Assembly: GCA_003132025.1 (NCBI GenBank)
Contig: PKWJ01000009.1
Span: forward strand, 631 to 64,630
Source of the DNA: Gammaproteobacteria bacterium
Lineage (GTDB): Bacteria; Pseudomonadota; Gammaproteobacteria; Steroidobacterales; Steroidobacteraceae
Direction: 5' to 3'
DNA length: 64,000 nt
The translations under genes and the position numbers were made by a program. This document shows positions 7,173 through 15,384 of this stretch, in pieces; positions within the stretch are counted from its first letter, which is position 1, and every line of letters begins with the position of its first letter. Under the pieces are notes generated by a model, which was not told where the DNA came from, made no database searches, and saw only the letters and a program-made list of their open reading frames with translations.

Positions 7173-8471
7173 TTAACGCGGCCGCCCCGGAGGAAATCCA
7201 TGCAGCGCTGCGGGGCGCGGCGCTCCTATTGCCTCGTGCAGCAAGCCAAAGAACTCCAGCAGGAATTTGTCCATGGCGCCCTCGTCCTGGGTCTTCAGGG
7301 TGCGCCGCAGCGTGACGTCGGCCTTGCGCACCGGCCCGCGGATATCGTCCGGGGACAGCCCCAGATGAAGTCCCAGGACGCCCACCAGCCCGCATTCGAC
7401 CTGCCAGGGCGGACTCAGGGACAGCGACTGCTGTGCGAACGTCATGAGCGCCCGCAGGTTGTCATAGAAAACACGCTCAAACACTACCGAGGACAGGAAT
7501 GGCAGTTTGATCCACGCCGGACGTTCGCCGCGTTCGTGCGCCACCAGGGCCGCACTCAGGCTCCACAGCTCACCGCTCGGGAACAGCTGGGTCGACGCGG
7601 CGAGTCTTCCACGCCCGCGTCCGGGTTGTGCGCCGACCTCGAAGCCTAAGGCTCCATAGCTGTTGCTGCCGCTCAGCGCGCCTCCCGGCTGGCGGCTGAG
7701 CAGTGGAGCCTTCCCGACCACTGCCATTAGAGTCGCCAGCGGCAACTCGCTCTGCAGTGTCGGAATTGGAATCAATCGCAGATAGCAAAACGTGTCGGCC
7801 GAATACGCGTACGAGGTGCCCGAACCGTGCGACTCTCCCGCCTGCGCCAGAACCTCACCAGCCTGGAAATACACTGCCTTGTTGAAGGTCGCGGGCGTGG
7901 CGGCCGACAGCTCCGGCCCCGGTACGGGTTCCTGGATGCATCGATCAATAGCGCTGACCAGCCTCGCACTCAGCTTCTTCCTCTCCGACTCGATTTCCGG
8001 TCGCCCGGCATTCGGCGCCAGAGTGAAGGTGATGGCATCTTCCCGGCTGCGGACATCGAACGGCAACTCGTTCTGCCATCCATAGTGGGCATTGAATAGA
8101 ACGATCAGCTTCAGATCGCCCAGTGCGCGCAACGCGTAACCCAGTTCCATCGCCACGTTGGAGTTGATGAGCCTGTGACCGACGGTCTCCGCCTGCATGT
8201 CGGCTCCGCTTCCCACCTTACCGATGGCGGTCACGTCGGCAACGAACATGTCCGCGACATCGATGCTCTTCAGAATCGCGCGTAGCGGTCCGACTCCGCC
8301 CGAGATTCGTTCCGGATCGTGATCGATCATCGGCGCGTCGCGTTCCGGCTCATCGATTTCGGCTGTGATCTTGAGTTGATCGATCGCTTCCTTCAGGGCA
8401 TCGCGAACAAGAACGCGCCCGATTCTTTGGGGTGTTTCCGATTGCCACGACCAGAAGACCTTTATCGCCAC
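7173..8471 (-). CDS. TIR-like/nucleotide-binding N-terminal domain protein, candidate defence effector
   Basis: A 432-aa cytosolic protein beginning with GTG, preceded by GGAAGGA. The first ~150 residues open with IKVFWSWQSETPQRIGR and contain FVADVTAIG and INSNVAMELGYALRALGDLKLIVLFN. This Rossmann-like pattern, with a conserved Glu in the ELGYAL helix (E109), resembles TIR-like and predicted nucleotide-binding domains whose glutamate is catalytic in NAD+-cleaving members. Residues 160-432 are not recognised. They have no membrane span and may be a sensor. Proteins with this N-terminus are often found in defence or accessory regions, and this one stands alone between small orphan genes. NADase or antiphage function is inference. 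A plain hypothetical protein remains possible. Confidence 0.6.
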   Translation of the reverse strand: MAIKVFWSWQSETPQRIGRVLVRDALKEAIDQLKITAEIDEPERDAPMIDHDPERISGGVGPLRAILKSIDVADMFVADVTAIGKVGSGADMQAETVGHRLINSNVAMELGYALRALGDLKLIVLFNAHYGWQNELPFDVRSREDAITFTLAPNAGRPEIESERKKLSARLVSAIDRCIQEPVPGPELSAATPATFNKAVYFQAGEVLAQAGESHGSGTSYAYSADTFCYLRLIPIPTLQSELPLATLMAVVGKAPLLSRQPGGALSGSNSYGALGFEVGAQPGRGRGRLAASTQLFPSGELWSLSAALVAHERGERPAWIKLPFLSSVVFERVFYDNLRALMTFAQQSLSLSPPWQVECGLVGVLGLHLGLSPDDIRGPVRKADVTLRRTLKTQDEGAMDKFLLEFFGLLHEAIGAPRPAALHGFPPGRPR

Positions 8472-9146
8472 CGCGTCCTTCCCGGTCGCTGCTGCCGCAT
8501 AGCTTCGGCCCCCGTATTCTCCGCCAATGGCGCAATCGGCGTTATGCCGATTTGCCGGGCAATACAGAGGCCAATAGTGCCGGGGACGCAGTGCCAGCGT
8601 CCAGGTATCCTTGGCACGGCGGACGCAGCAGTCGCATCAACCAGCGTTCGCATCCCGGCCGACGCGACACATCAAACGGCGCGAGCGCGCGTCATTAACG
8701 ATTCCCTGCTCAGCGGCGGCATCGAAGTAGATGAGTTGTCGCGGCGCCCCAGGCGCCGCATGTGGTCGTCCGAGCATGGCAGCATCTAAGTCTGATCGGG
8801 ATTGCCGAGTCGCTTCGCCGTAGCTGCAGACACAATCGGAGGCTAGACCAAAATCACGCGACGTATCGCGGCAGAAATCGCGAAGACTCATGGCGAATAT
8901 TCTTGGAGCGCGGCTTACCGACTGCATCGAGTGATCTTCAATTCAAAAGATATAGTGCTGCGAGTCAGCTTTAACGTGCCGTCCGAGGCCTATCGTTGCG
9001 AACCGTCAGAATCGCCAGAGGGCTGTCGATCTCCACGCACGTAAACGATGTTCAACGAACGTTCCGCTGCTACATGCATCACTCTGCTCAGGTCTATAGT
9101 TCGGCCTAGGACACGCGATCGCGATGTAACTTTCGAGCACAAGAAA
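8472..9146. other. Gap with no supported gene
   Basis: About 675 bp upstream of the TIR-like gene and downstream of the repeat protein. The track ORFs here (8319, 8432, 8637, 8762) overlap one another on both strands, lack ribosome sites and resemble no family I know. Base composition is lower in GC than in the flanking genes. It could be eroded coding DNA. Confidence 0.5.
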
Positions 9147-9167
9147 AAGGGCCGGATTTCGGCCCTT
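9147..9167 (-). terminator. Rho-independent terminator for the repeat-protein operon
   Basis: An 8-bp perfect stem (AAGGGCCG / CGGCCCTT) with a 5-base loop. On the minus strand it is followed by TTTCTTG, a T-rich tract, so it ends minus-strand transcription coming from the gene that stops at 9320. Confidence 0.7.
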
Positions 9168-9290
9168 CGTAGCATTCGACAACAAGTTTCTTTTTTTGAA
9201 TTCTTCGATTTCTGATGCGCGGCATCAACGCCTATACAGATGTTCCGGTCAATGAGCGTACGCTCGGTCGTGCAGCGTTACTGCCAGCGA

Positions 9291-9590
9291 TGCCTTCGGT
9301 GTGCGTTGCTTCCCGTGACTCACATGGTTCCAGAGTTGCTACCCGTGATGCCCATGGTCCCGGCATTGCTGCCAGTGATTCCCATAGTCCCGGCATTGCT
9401 GCCGGTGATGCCCATGGTCCCGGCGTTGCTGCCGGTGATACCCATGGTCCCGGCATTGCTGCCAGTGATTCCCATAGTCCCGGCATTGCTGCCGGTGATG
9501 CCCATGGTCCCGGCGTTGCTGCCGGTGATGCCCATGGTCCCGGCGTTGCTACCCGTGATGCCCATGGTTCCGGCATTGCTTCCCGTGATT
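9291..9590. repeat. 30-bp tandem repeat array, about 9 good units plus one degenerate
   Basis: Consensus on the plus strand is close to cccatggtcccggc followed by attgctgccggtgatg. Eight units from 9351 to 9590 match closely, one from 9321 is diverged, and a tenth degenerate unit (from about 9291) lies beyond the stop codon of the host gene. Units 9351-9440 and 9441-9530 form a 90-bp higher-order duplication that I read as differing at one base. The array encodes the decapeptide GITGSNAGTM on the minus strand. There are no spacers, so it is not a CRISPR array. Confidence 0.95.
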
Positions 9591-10165
9591 CCAGCGGACC
9601 GCACTCTACTGCCCGTCATGGCTGCGACCCCGGCCATACCGGCACCGGGAATTGCCATTGCGGCTCCTGCAGTTCCAGCACGTGTAGTAGATCCCAGAAC
9701 GAGCCCACCAATTTCCGGCTGGATACCTGCTACGGCGACCATGTCGCCCTTATTGGGCACAGTCGCGCCCTGTTCGGACAGGGCTGCGGTGTAATCAATC
9801 TCACTGTCACCGATAGACAAACGGCCAGAGGTTTCATCGACGCTCGTAACAATGCCGGTCTCGAATACGCGATCGGAACCTGCAACATACGAGCCCAACG
9901 GTTCCGCCCACGCGTAGGCCACTGACCCGTCCGGCATCAGAGACCCATGTATGGCCACCTTGTCTCCCGACTCGAGCCCAGCGGTGTCGTCGATATGATA
10001 GGAACGACCAAGCACCGTGACGCCACTTGCCTCAACTAATTCCACAGGCCCTACTGCCACCACGTCGGCGGCGGCGTTCGATGAATCGGCGTTAGCCGCA
10101 GACACCAGGCCCATTGCTAATAGAGACGACACGCAAAGTCTAATTGTTGTTGAATAGTCAGCCAT
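9320..10165 (-). CDS. Secreted DUF5666-like protein with C-terminal GITGSNAGTM repeats
   Basis: A 281-aa exported protein. The ATG at 10165 follows AAGGGGA and opens a signal peptide (MADYSTTIRLCVSSLLAMGLVSAANA). The track's extra 34 residues lie in the upstream gene. Residues ~30-150 contain two beta-rich units (VELVEASGVTVLGRSYHIDDTAGLESGDKVAIHG and GIVTSVDETSGRLSIGDSEIDYT) like the DUF5666 barrel repeat. After a Gly/Ala linker, nine copies of a decapeptide GITGSNAGTM (the last GITGSNSGTM) run to the stop codon. Such short Gly/Ser/Thr repeats often make extended or beta-solenoid surfaces. The gene starts 10 bp after the DUF6502 gene and should be cotranscribed with it. Function is unknown. 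A surface or adhesin-like role would be a guess. Confidence 0.75.
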   Translation of the reverse strand: MADYSTTIRLCVSSLLAMGLVSAANADSSNAAADVVAVGPVELVEASGVTVLGRSYHIDDTAGLESGDKVAIHGSLMPDGSVAYAWAEPLGSYVAGSDRVFETGIVTSVDETSGRLSIGDSEIDYTAALSEQGATVPNKGDMVAVAGIQPEIGGLVLGSTTRAGTAGAAMAIPGAGMAGVAAMTGSRVRSAGITGSNAGTMGITGSNAGTMGITGSNAGTMGITGSNAGTMGITGSNAGTMGITGSNAGTMGITGSNAGTMGITGSNAGTMGITGSNSGTM

Positions 10166-10175
10166 AGTCGTCCCC

Positions 10176-11042
10176 TTAAAGATTCGCCGCAGCGCGGGCG
10201 TCGGTCGCAATTGAAGGCTCGTTTGGCGCGTCATACATGAAAATGTCGACACCAACTCGTTGACCATCCAACGCCTCTAGTTCCGGTCTGCTGGAGGTCA
10301 TCCATGCATCTAAAGTCTCAAGAAATCTGGCGCCGTCGATCGCGAGCCACTCTCTGATGGCTCTCCGACCGTCTTCAGATACTGGAAAATCCGTTTGAAC
10401 GGCGCGCTCGAGGTAGCCAACGGACGACTCCTCGAGAAGGTTATGAGTCAACGTCCCGGCCAATGCTCCCAGCACAGTCCCGATACGTGAAATGCGCTCG
10501 ACGCTTACTCCGGCGGGAATGTACGCACGGTTAGTACAGCGGACGAACTCCTGGTCGTGAACTTCGACACAGCCGGCAGCCAGCAACTGATCCAGTACAG
10601 CATCTGGATCGGATTCAGGTGCAGACGTGTTCACGAGCTCACTGAAAGTGCGATGCCGGCCACTCGGAGTCAGTGACAGATCAACCGCCACACCGTATGG
10701 AGTCGAGAAGCGCGTGTCGGTGTTCCAGGCTGTTAGGACTGCGGCCGGTGTCATCAGAGCGGACGTCTTCAGCTCGCGCCGTCTCGTTGAGGCACTTCGC
10801 TCGTTGAGATGCTTCTCGACCTCGCCGCGCGTTAGTCCCGTCATGAGAGCCAAACGTGAAGCAGTGGTGGGACGACCCTCATCCGTCAGAATTTCGGCGG
10901 TGTCATAGACGAATAGGCGTGCCAGCGTTTGCGATAGATCGTGGTGAGTGACGCCGTAATTGCGAAAAAGCGGCATCAGCGGCCGAAGCAATGCTTCGAT
11001 CGCGTCGATCAACGCTGCTCCCTGTGCGTCCCTGTTGTCCAA
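10176..11042 (-). CDS. DUF6502 family protein
   Basis: A 288-aa cytosolic protein that matches my knowledge of DUF6502: an N-terminal helical region with LLRPLMPLFRNYGVTHHDLSQTLARLFVYDTAE, then a helix-turn-helix-like block TTASRLALMTGLTRGEVEKHL, then a less conserved C-terminal part ending with a FLETLDAWM helix. The middle block suggests DNA binding, but no function is established. It lies 10 bp upstream of the secreted DUF5666-like repeat protein on the same strand, and the two probably form an operon. A TTGACATAAG inverted repeat lies just upstream and may include the -35 region. A regulatory role towards its secreted neighbour is inference. Confidence 0.7.
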   Translation of the reverse strand: MDNRDAQGAALIDAIEALLRPLMPLFRNYGVTHHDLSQTLARLFVYDTAEILTDEGRPTTASRLALMTGLTRGEVEKHLNERSASTRRRELKTSALMTPAAVLTAWNTDTRFSTPYGVAVDLSLTPSGRHRTFSELVNTSAPESDPDAVLDQLLAAGCVEVHDQEFVRCTNRAYIPAGVSVERISRIGTVLGALAGTLTHNLLEESSVGYLERAVQTDFPVSEDGRRAIREWLAIDGARFLETLDAWMTSSRPELEALDGQRVGVDIFMYDAPNEPSIATDARAAANL

Positions 11043-11098
11043 GCTCTGCCCTGTTCCGGGTCGGTATTTCTTGCCCGTTAAGGTAAATTGCGATGACG

Positions 11099-11170
11099 CT
11101 TATGTCAATTAAAGATATGTTTCATCGTGCCTACGCAACCCTTTGATTGAGAGGGTCTCTTTGACATAAG
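11099..11170. promoter_or_regulatory. Inverted repeat TTGACATAAG upstream of the DUF6502 operon
   Basis: CTTATGTCAA at 11099-11108 and TTGACATAAG at 11161-11170 are exact inverted copies separated by 52 bp. On the minus strand the proximal copy supplies a consensus -35 hexamer (TTGACA) about 60 bp before the DUF6502 start, though the matching -10 is poor. The symmetry may be a regulator site or divergent promoters. No plus-strand gene follows. Confidence 0.4.
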
Positions 11171-12047
11171 GAGGCGATAGTCGGAGACGTAGGTCACATT
11201 TTAGATTTTACGTACGGCAAACGAAGTTGCGTGGAAGCAACAACCTGGCGAATTGCAGCTGTTCCGACTTGGGGCCGTCGCCAAGGCGTGTCGCCGCACT
11301 AAGCGACAGACCATCTAATCCGTAGCGTGTATTAGGAGGCAGACGCCGACAAAGCCTGGACAAGCCACGCTAAATCTACGTCGCTCAATCTTCCACGCGA
11401 CCGTCAATCCAATAAATCTAGATTCAACTGATCCCTTGTCGACATCCCTATCTGCGCACGTGTCTTTAATGGTCCGACCACTCCTTTGTGCGCAGGGCAA
11501 GCTCGCAATTACGCTGCGACGGCTGGGTCCAAGGAACCCTCAATTGCTGTAGCTCACACGCACCACCCTGCATCGACGTTGCCTATACCGCGTTCATCAA
11601 TCGATACACAGGGCGTTTGGCATCAGTTCTACTTCGAGCCGATGTGCCGCTAGTTCTGGCGGTTTTCGTCTGCGTTCCGCACGGGGAAAGTCTAAGCATC
11701 AAAGGGCGAGCAAAAGTCCCATCCGGGCGGCGTCCTTGAAATGCCCTCCGCTGCTCCGACCAGCCAGACCATGGCGGCAGCAACTTCACTGCCACGCGCC
11801 GTTGTCGCGCGGGCACCATCAAGTGGGCCCAGGCTATAAACGACGCCATCACAGTGGTGCCGACAGCTCAGGAAAAGTATTGGCGGCTTAGCGGCTTACG
11901 ACGATAATGACGAATCCGCCCCAGGCGCCGAAGTCGCTCTGTGCGGCGTCGCGGCGGCGGCCGGGTGCCGGCCCGGATCGCTGGCGGTGAGCGCGAAACA
12001 TAGCGAAGCGCTAGTCTTGCGCGCCGAATCACTGTTTGGAGCACGTG
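11171..12047. other. Long gap without recognised gene
   Basis: About 880 bp. Track ORFs on both strands (11315, 11488, 11583, 11868) overlap each other and show no family motif or ribosome site. The final ~30 bases supply the ribosome site of the Rieske gene. I see no tRNA, no strong hairpin with a T-run and no transposase motif. Together with the 8.5-9.1 kb gap it marks this as an accessory segment. Confidence 0.5.
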
Positions 12048-13148
12048 ATGTCTGAAGACAGTGCGAACCTGGTCCACCTGCGGCCGGCAAATTCGCCTAA
12101 CGCATTCGATCTGCGCCGGATTGGCGCGCATCCGGACTACTGGTATCCGCTCGCCTGGTCACATGAGCTGAAGGTTGGCCGTACCCTCGGGCGCCGCTTC
12201 GCCGGCCAGCCCATCGTGCTCTATCGCGGCAACAGCGGGCGGGTGTTCGCGCTCGAGGACCGCTGCGCGCATCGGCAGGTGCCACTGCACCTTGGCGTCG
12301 TGAACGCCGATCAGATCAAATGCCATTACCACGGCTGGACCTATGAGGGCGGCGGCAAGTGCGTGGACGTTCCGTATCTGGGCAAGGAGCGGCTGCCCAA
12401 TGGTGTCAGAGGCTACCCGGCGTGCGAGGTGGACGGCCTGATCTTCGTATTCCCGGGCGATCCGGCACTGGCGGCAAGCCGCCTGCCAACCAGCCTCGGC
12501 TCCTCCCAACGTAAGGACTACAAGACCCGGCAGCTGAATCGCGAGGTGGCCTGCCACTACACCTTCATGCACGAGAATCTGTTCGACATGAACCACCAGT
12601 TCATGCACCGCAAGCAGATGGGATCGATCCGGGCCATGTGCCTCGGGCGCAAGCACGGCGAAGACTGGGCGCAGGTCGAATACAGCTTCAGCCGTTCCGC
12701 CGGCGCTCCTTCCATGGGCGAGAAGGTGATCGTGAACCTGGTGCGCAATCACGAAGGGCGGAAGAAGGACTTCTCCGACCACATGCGTATCCGCACCGAC
12801 TACCCGAGCCAGAATCTGAAGGTATGGATCGGACGCGACATCAAGGAGAGCAATGATCCGGTGCTCGATGTGTGGCTGTGCTACACGCCGCTGGATGCCG
12901 AGCAGCGGACCAACCGCACCTATGGCTATCTGTCGGTGAAGAAACCGCCGGTGCCGGGCCTGATCCACGCGGTGTGGCCGTTCGTAGTCTGGTTCACCGA
13001 GAATATCTTTCGGGAGGACAAGGAGATCGTGGAGTTTGAGCAGCGCGCCTACGACCAACAGGGTGCGGACTGGAACAACGAGGTATTCCCGGCGCTACGT
13101 GACCTGCGGGCGGTACTGGCACGCTGCGGCAAACTCATCGGCAGTTAA
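12048..13148 (+). CDS. Rieske [2Fe-2S] aromatic-ring-hydroxylating oxygenase-type protein
   Basis: A 366-aa oxygenase. The ATG at 12048 follows GGAG. The Rieske cluster ligands are C73-H75 (CAHRQVPLHLG) and C92-H95 (CHYHGW), with normal spacing. The mononuclear iron site is HENLFDMNHQFMH, giving D180, H183 and H187, and the third ligand should lie further downstream. The class adds oxygen to aromatic rings or steroid-like substrates with electrons from a separate reductase. No ferredoxin or reductase gene is adjacent, so the partner is elsewhere. Substrate cannot be told from sequence: relatives include phenylpropionate-type and ketosteroid-9-alpha-hydroxylase-type enzymes. It is the only gene of its kind in the window. 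Confidence 0.88.
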   Translation: MSEDSANLVHLRPANSPNAFDLRRIGAHPDYWYPLAWSHELKVGRTLGRRFAGQPIVLYRGNSGRVFALEDRCAHRQVPLHLGVVNADQIKCHYHGWTYEGGGKCVDVPYLGKERLPNGVRGYPACEVDGLIFVFPGDPALAASRLPTSLGSSQRKDYKTRQLNREVACHYTFMHENLFDMNHQFMHRKQMGSIRAMCLGRKHGEDWAQVEYSFSRSAGAPSMGEKVIVNLVRNHEGRKKDFSDHMRIRTDYPSQNLKVWIGRDIKESNDPVLDVWLCYTPLDAEQRTNRTYGYLSVKKPPVPGLIHAVWPFVVWFTENIFREDKEIVEFEQRAYDQQGADWNNEVFPALRDLRAVLARCGKLIGS

Positions 13149-13161
13149 GGCACAGCAATCG

Positions 13162-14829
13162 TCAGCCGCCGCCCGGACACTGCTCGACACCGGTTAAGGC
13201 GCCAGCGGCGGGATAGAGCGCCATGAGTTTTCTGAGCACGCCGTTGGTCCAGCCAAACCCGTCCTGCAGCGGGTATTCCCCGCCGGCACCGCCCTGCCCG
13301 GTGTGGATCACGTCGTATTTCTCGACCAGTTTGCCGCTGCGGCGGTAGCCATCATTGACGTTGACGATCCAGCGACACGCCACCGTTGCGGCCAGCGCCA
13401 CCTGGTTGTAGCGGCGTAGTCCAGTGACGGCGATCCACTGCAACGGCGCCCAACCGTTGGGGGCGTCCCACTGCTGGCCGGTATCGAGCGTCGTCGTCGC
13501 GACGCCGCCCGGCTTGAGCAATTGCTGCGCGACGATCCTCGCCACCGACGCCGCCTGCGCGTCGGAAGCCAGTCCGACGAATAACGGATATAAAGTCGCC
13601 GCCGAGCTGCGCCCAACGCGCATCTGCTGCGTCCAGCGGTAGTCGAGAAATGCGCCCGCGGCCGCATCCCACAGGTAACGATCGATGGCGGCGTGGCGTG
13701 CCGCCGCACGGCGCGCAAATTCCCTCACACAGGCCCGATCGGCCGTCCGCTGACAGCCGCTGCGTATTGCATTCTCGAGCCCGAACAGCAGGCTGTTGAG
13801 ATCGATCGGCACGATTTCGGTGGTGTCGATGCTGGCGCGGGTGTGCCCATCGGCAAACCAGCGCGAGCTGAAGTCCCAGCCGCTCTCCGCGGCGGCGCGA
13901 ACGTCGCGGTACAGCTGCGGCGCCGCACGGCCGCTGCTACGGGCCAGTTCCGTGTCTTCCCGATAGGACTCGTCGCGCGGAGTGTCGCGATCGTCCCAGT
14001 AGCGATTGAGAATCGATCCGTCCGGCATCCCGATCACGCGCCGGCGAGCGCCGCCGCGGCGCAGCCCGGCCGCCCCGTCCATCCAGAACGCATACTCGCG
14101 CTTGAGCTGCGGCAGATACTGCGCATAGGCCTGCGCCGGATCCCCCGTCGAGAGCAGTCCGACCATCTCGAAGAAGAACGGCGGTTGCGATCGGCTCAGG
14201 TAGTAGGTGCGCGTGCCGTTGGGAACGTGCCCGTAGGTATCGATCAGGTAGGCGAAATCGCGCACCATGTCCTGAATTAGATCGTGCCGTCCGCTTTGAT
14301 CCAAGCCGAGCATGGTGAAGTACGAATCCCAGTAGTAAATCTCGCGAAATCGCCCGCCCGGGACCACGTAGGGCAGCGGTAACGACAGTAGCGACCCATA
14401 GGCCGGTACGCGAGTCGTGCTGCGAGTCAACGAGTCCCACAAGCCGTCGATATGCGCGCTCACCGACCCCTGCTGCGGCGTTGCTGGCGCCGCGCTGCCC
14501 GACGTGGGCAGCGCGAAGTGCGCCTCGACAAAGTCTCGCAGCGCCAGCGGTGAATCGGGCTGGGATGCGCGGTATTGCGCCAGGATGACGTCAGGCGCAG
14601 CTTCAGGCACCGCGTCCGCAAAATCCTTGCTGTCGGCGTAGATCGCGGCGGATTGCACCGCGACGAACAGTTCCTTGAATAGCGCCTGCGGCGGCTCTGG
14701 ATAGGCACTAAGCGGGGCTGGCGCGGGCTGCGTCGTGGCGATCGGCAGCGACAGTACCAGCAGCACTGCAAACCACGCGCGCGGCGCAGTATGGTTTCCC
14801 CCTGGTGCCCTGAGCCGACTCATTTGCAT
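13162..14829 (-). CDS. treA: Periplasmic alpha,alpha-trehalase (GH37)
   Basis: A 555-aa enzyme that hydrolyses trehalose to two glucose molecules. A signal peptide covers about residues 1-35 (AWFAVLLVLSLPIATTQPAPA). Both trehalase signatures are present: PGGRFREIYYWDSYF, and QWDAPNGWAPLQW near the C-terminus. DSYFTMLGL and DGFGWTNGVL are also family blocks. Length matches periplasmic TreA. It is 52 bp downstream of a YdcZ-type transporter gene on the same strand, and a GH1 beta-glucosidase lies just beyond, so the segment is concerned with disaccharide use. Glucose released in the periplasm could feed the glucokinase encoded further downstream. Confidence 0.95.
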   Translation of the reverse strand: MQMSRLRAPGGNHTAPRAWFAVLLVLSLPIATTQPAPAPLSAYPEPPQALFKELFVAVQSAAIYADSKDFADAVPEAAPDVILAQYRASQPDSPLALRDFVEAHFALPTSGSAAPATPQQGSVSAHIDGLWDSLTRSTTRVPAYGSLLSLPLPYVVPGGRFREIYYWDSYFTMLGLDQSGRHDLIQDMVRDFAYLIDTYGHVPNGTRTYYLSRSQPPFFFEMVGLLSTGDPAQAYAQYLPQLKREYAFWMDGAAGLRRGGARRRVIGMPDGSILNRYWDDRDTPRDESYREDTELARSSGRAAPQLYRDVRAAAESGWDFSSRWFADGHTRASIDTTEIVPIDLNSLLFGLENAIRSGCQRTADRACVREFARRAAARHAAIDRYLWDAAAGAFLDYRWTQQMRVGRSSAATLYPLFVGLASDAQAASVARIVAQQLLKPGGVATTTLDTGQQWDAPNGWAPLQWIAVTGLRRYNQVALAATVACRWIVNVNDGYRRSGKLVEKYDVIHTGQGGAGGEYPLQDGFGWTNGVLRKLMALYPAAGALTGVEQCPGGG

Positions 14830-14880
14830 CGACCGAAGATTTCAGCTGCCGCTGCGCGCCGATGGCCGCCGCAGCGCCGG

Positions 14881-15351
14881 TTATCGTGTGCCGCCGATCT
14901 GCCGGTCGCTCAGCTGCGTTATCACCACGCCGGTAACCACGATCAGCAGTCCCACCGCTCGCATCGACGTTACAGGGCGCAGCGTTGCTCCCGCCAGCGC
15001 GAAATGATCGATCAGCGCGGAGGTCATCAACTGCGCCGCCACGGCGAACAAAATGGCATTGCCGGTGCCAAACCGCGGCGCCAGAAACGTAATACTCAGG
15101 ACGTAGAACCCGACGATGAGGCCGCCCGCATACTGGTACGGGGCAACGCGAGCCAGGGCATGAAGATCGGGCAGGCGCACCATCGATATCAGCGCCAGCA
15201 GCAGCGACGCGGCTAATCCGATCGCAAACAGCACCACCGTCGCCTGTATCTGGCCGCCCACGGTGCGCGCGACGCCAGCGTTCAACAGGGCCATCAGCGG
15301 GATCAGGGCGCCGGCGGCGAAGGCCCAAATGGCATAGGAAACGCTGGACAT
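14881..15351 (-). CDS. YdcZ/DUF606-type DMT superfamily membrane protein
   Basis: A 156-aa inner-membrane protein with five predicted hydrophobic spans and almost no loops. The beginning (AIWAFAAGALIPLMALLNAGVARTVGGQIQATVVLFAIGL) and the GNAILFAVAAQLMTSALIDHFALAG block are typical of the DUF606/YdcZ half-size DMT family. Such half-size proteins probably act as dimers or pairs. Substrate is unknown. It starts 33 bp after the GH1 gene's stop on the same strand and precedes the trehalase gene, which hints at sugar transport, but this is context only. Confidence 0.8.
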   Translation of the reverse strand: MSSVSYAIWAFAAGALIPLMALLNAGVARTVGGQIQATVVLFAIGLAASLLLALISMVRLPDLHALARVAPYQYAGGLIVGFYVLSITFLAPRFGTGNAILFAVAAQLMTSALIDHFALAGATLRPVTSMRAVGLLIVVTGVVITQLSDRQIGGTR

Positions 15352-15384
15352 CCGTCACTCCTTAATTTTTCGGCCGATGGAAAA

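Noticed and set aside
8319-8974. Short ORFs upstream of the TIR-like gene
   Set aside because: Mutually overlapping, no ribosome sites, no recognisable family.
9291-9590. Possible CRISPR array from regular 30-bp repeats
   Set aside because: Units are contiguous with no spacers and encode a decapeptide in the minus-strand gene.
9215-9925. Plus-strand 236-aa and 184-aa ORFs over the repeat
   Set aside because: A repeat with length divisible by three stays open in several frames. The minus-strand frame has the signal peptide, ribosome site and terminator.
11315-11852. Small ORFs in the 11-12 kb gap as an accessory gene
   Set aside because: Opposing frames overlap and none has motifs; noted as a gap instead.
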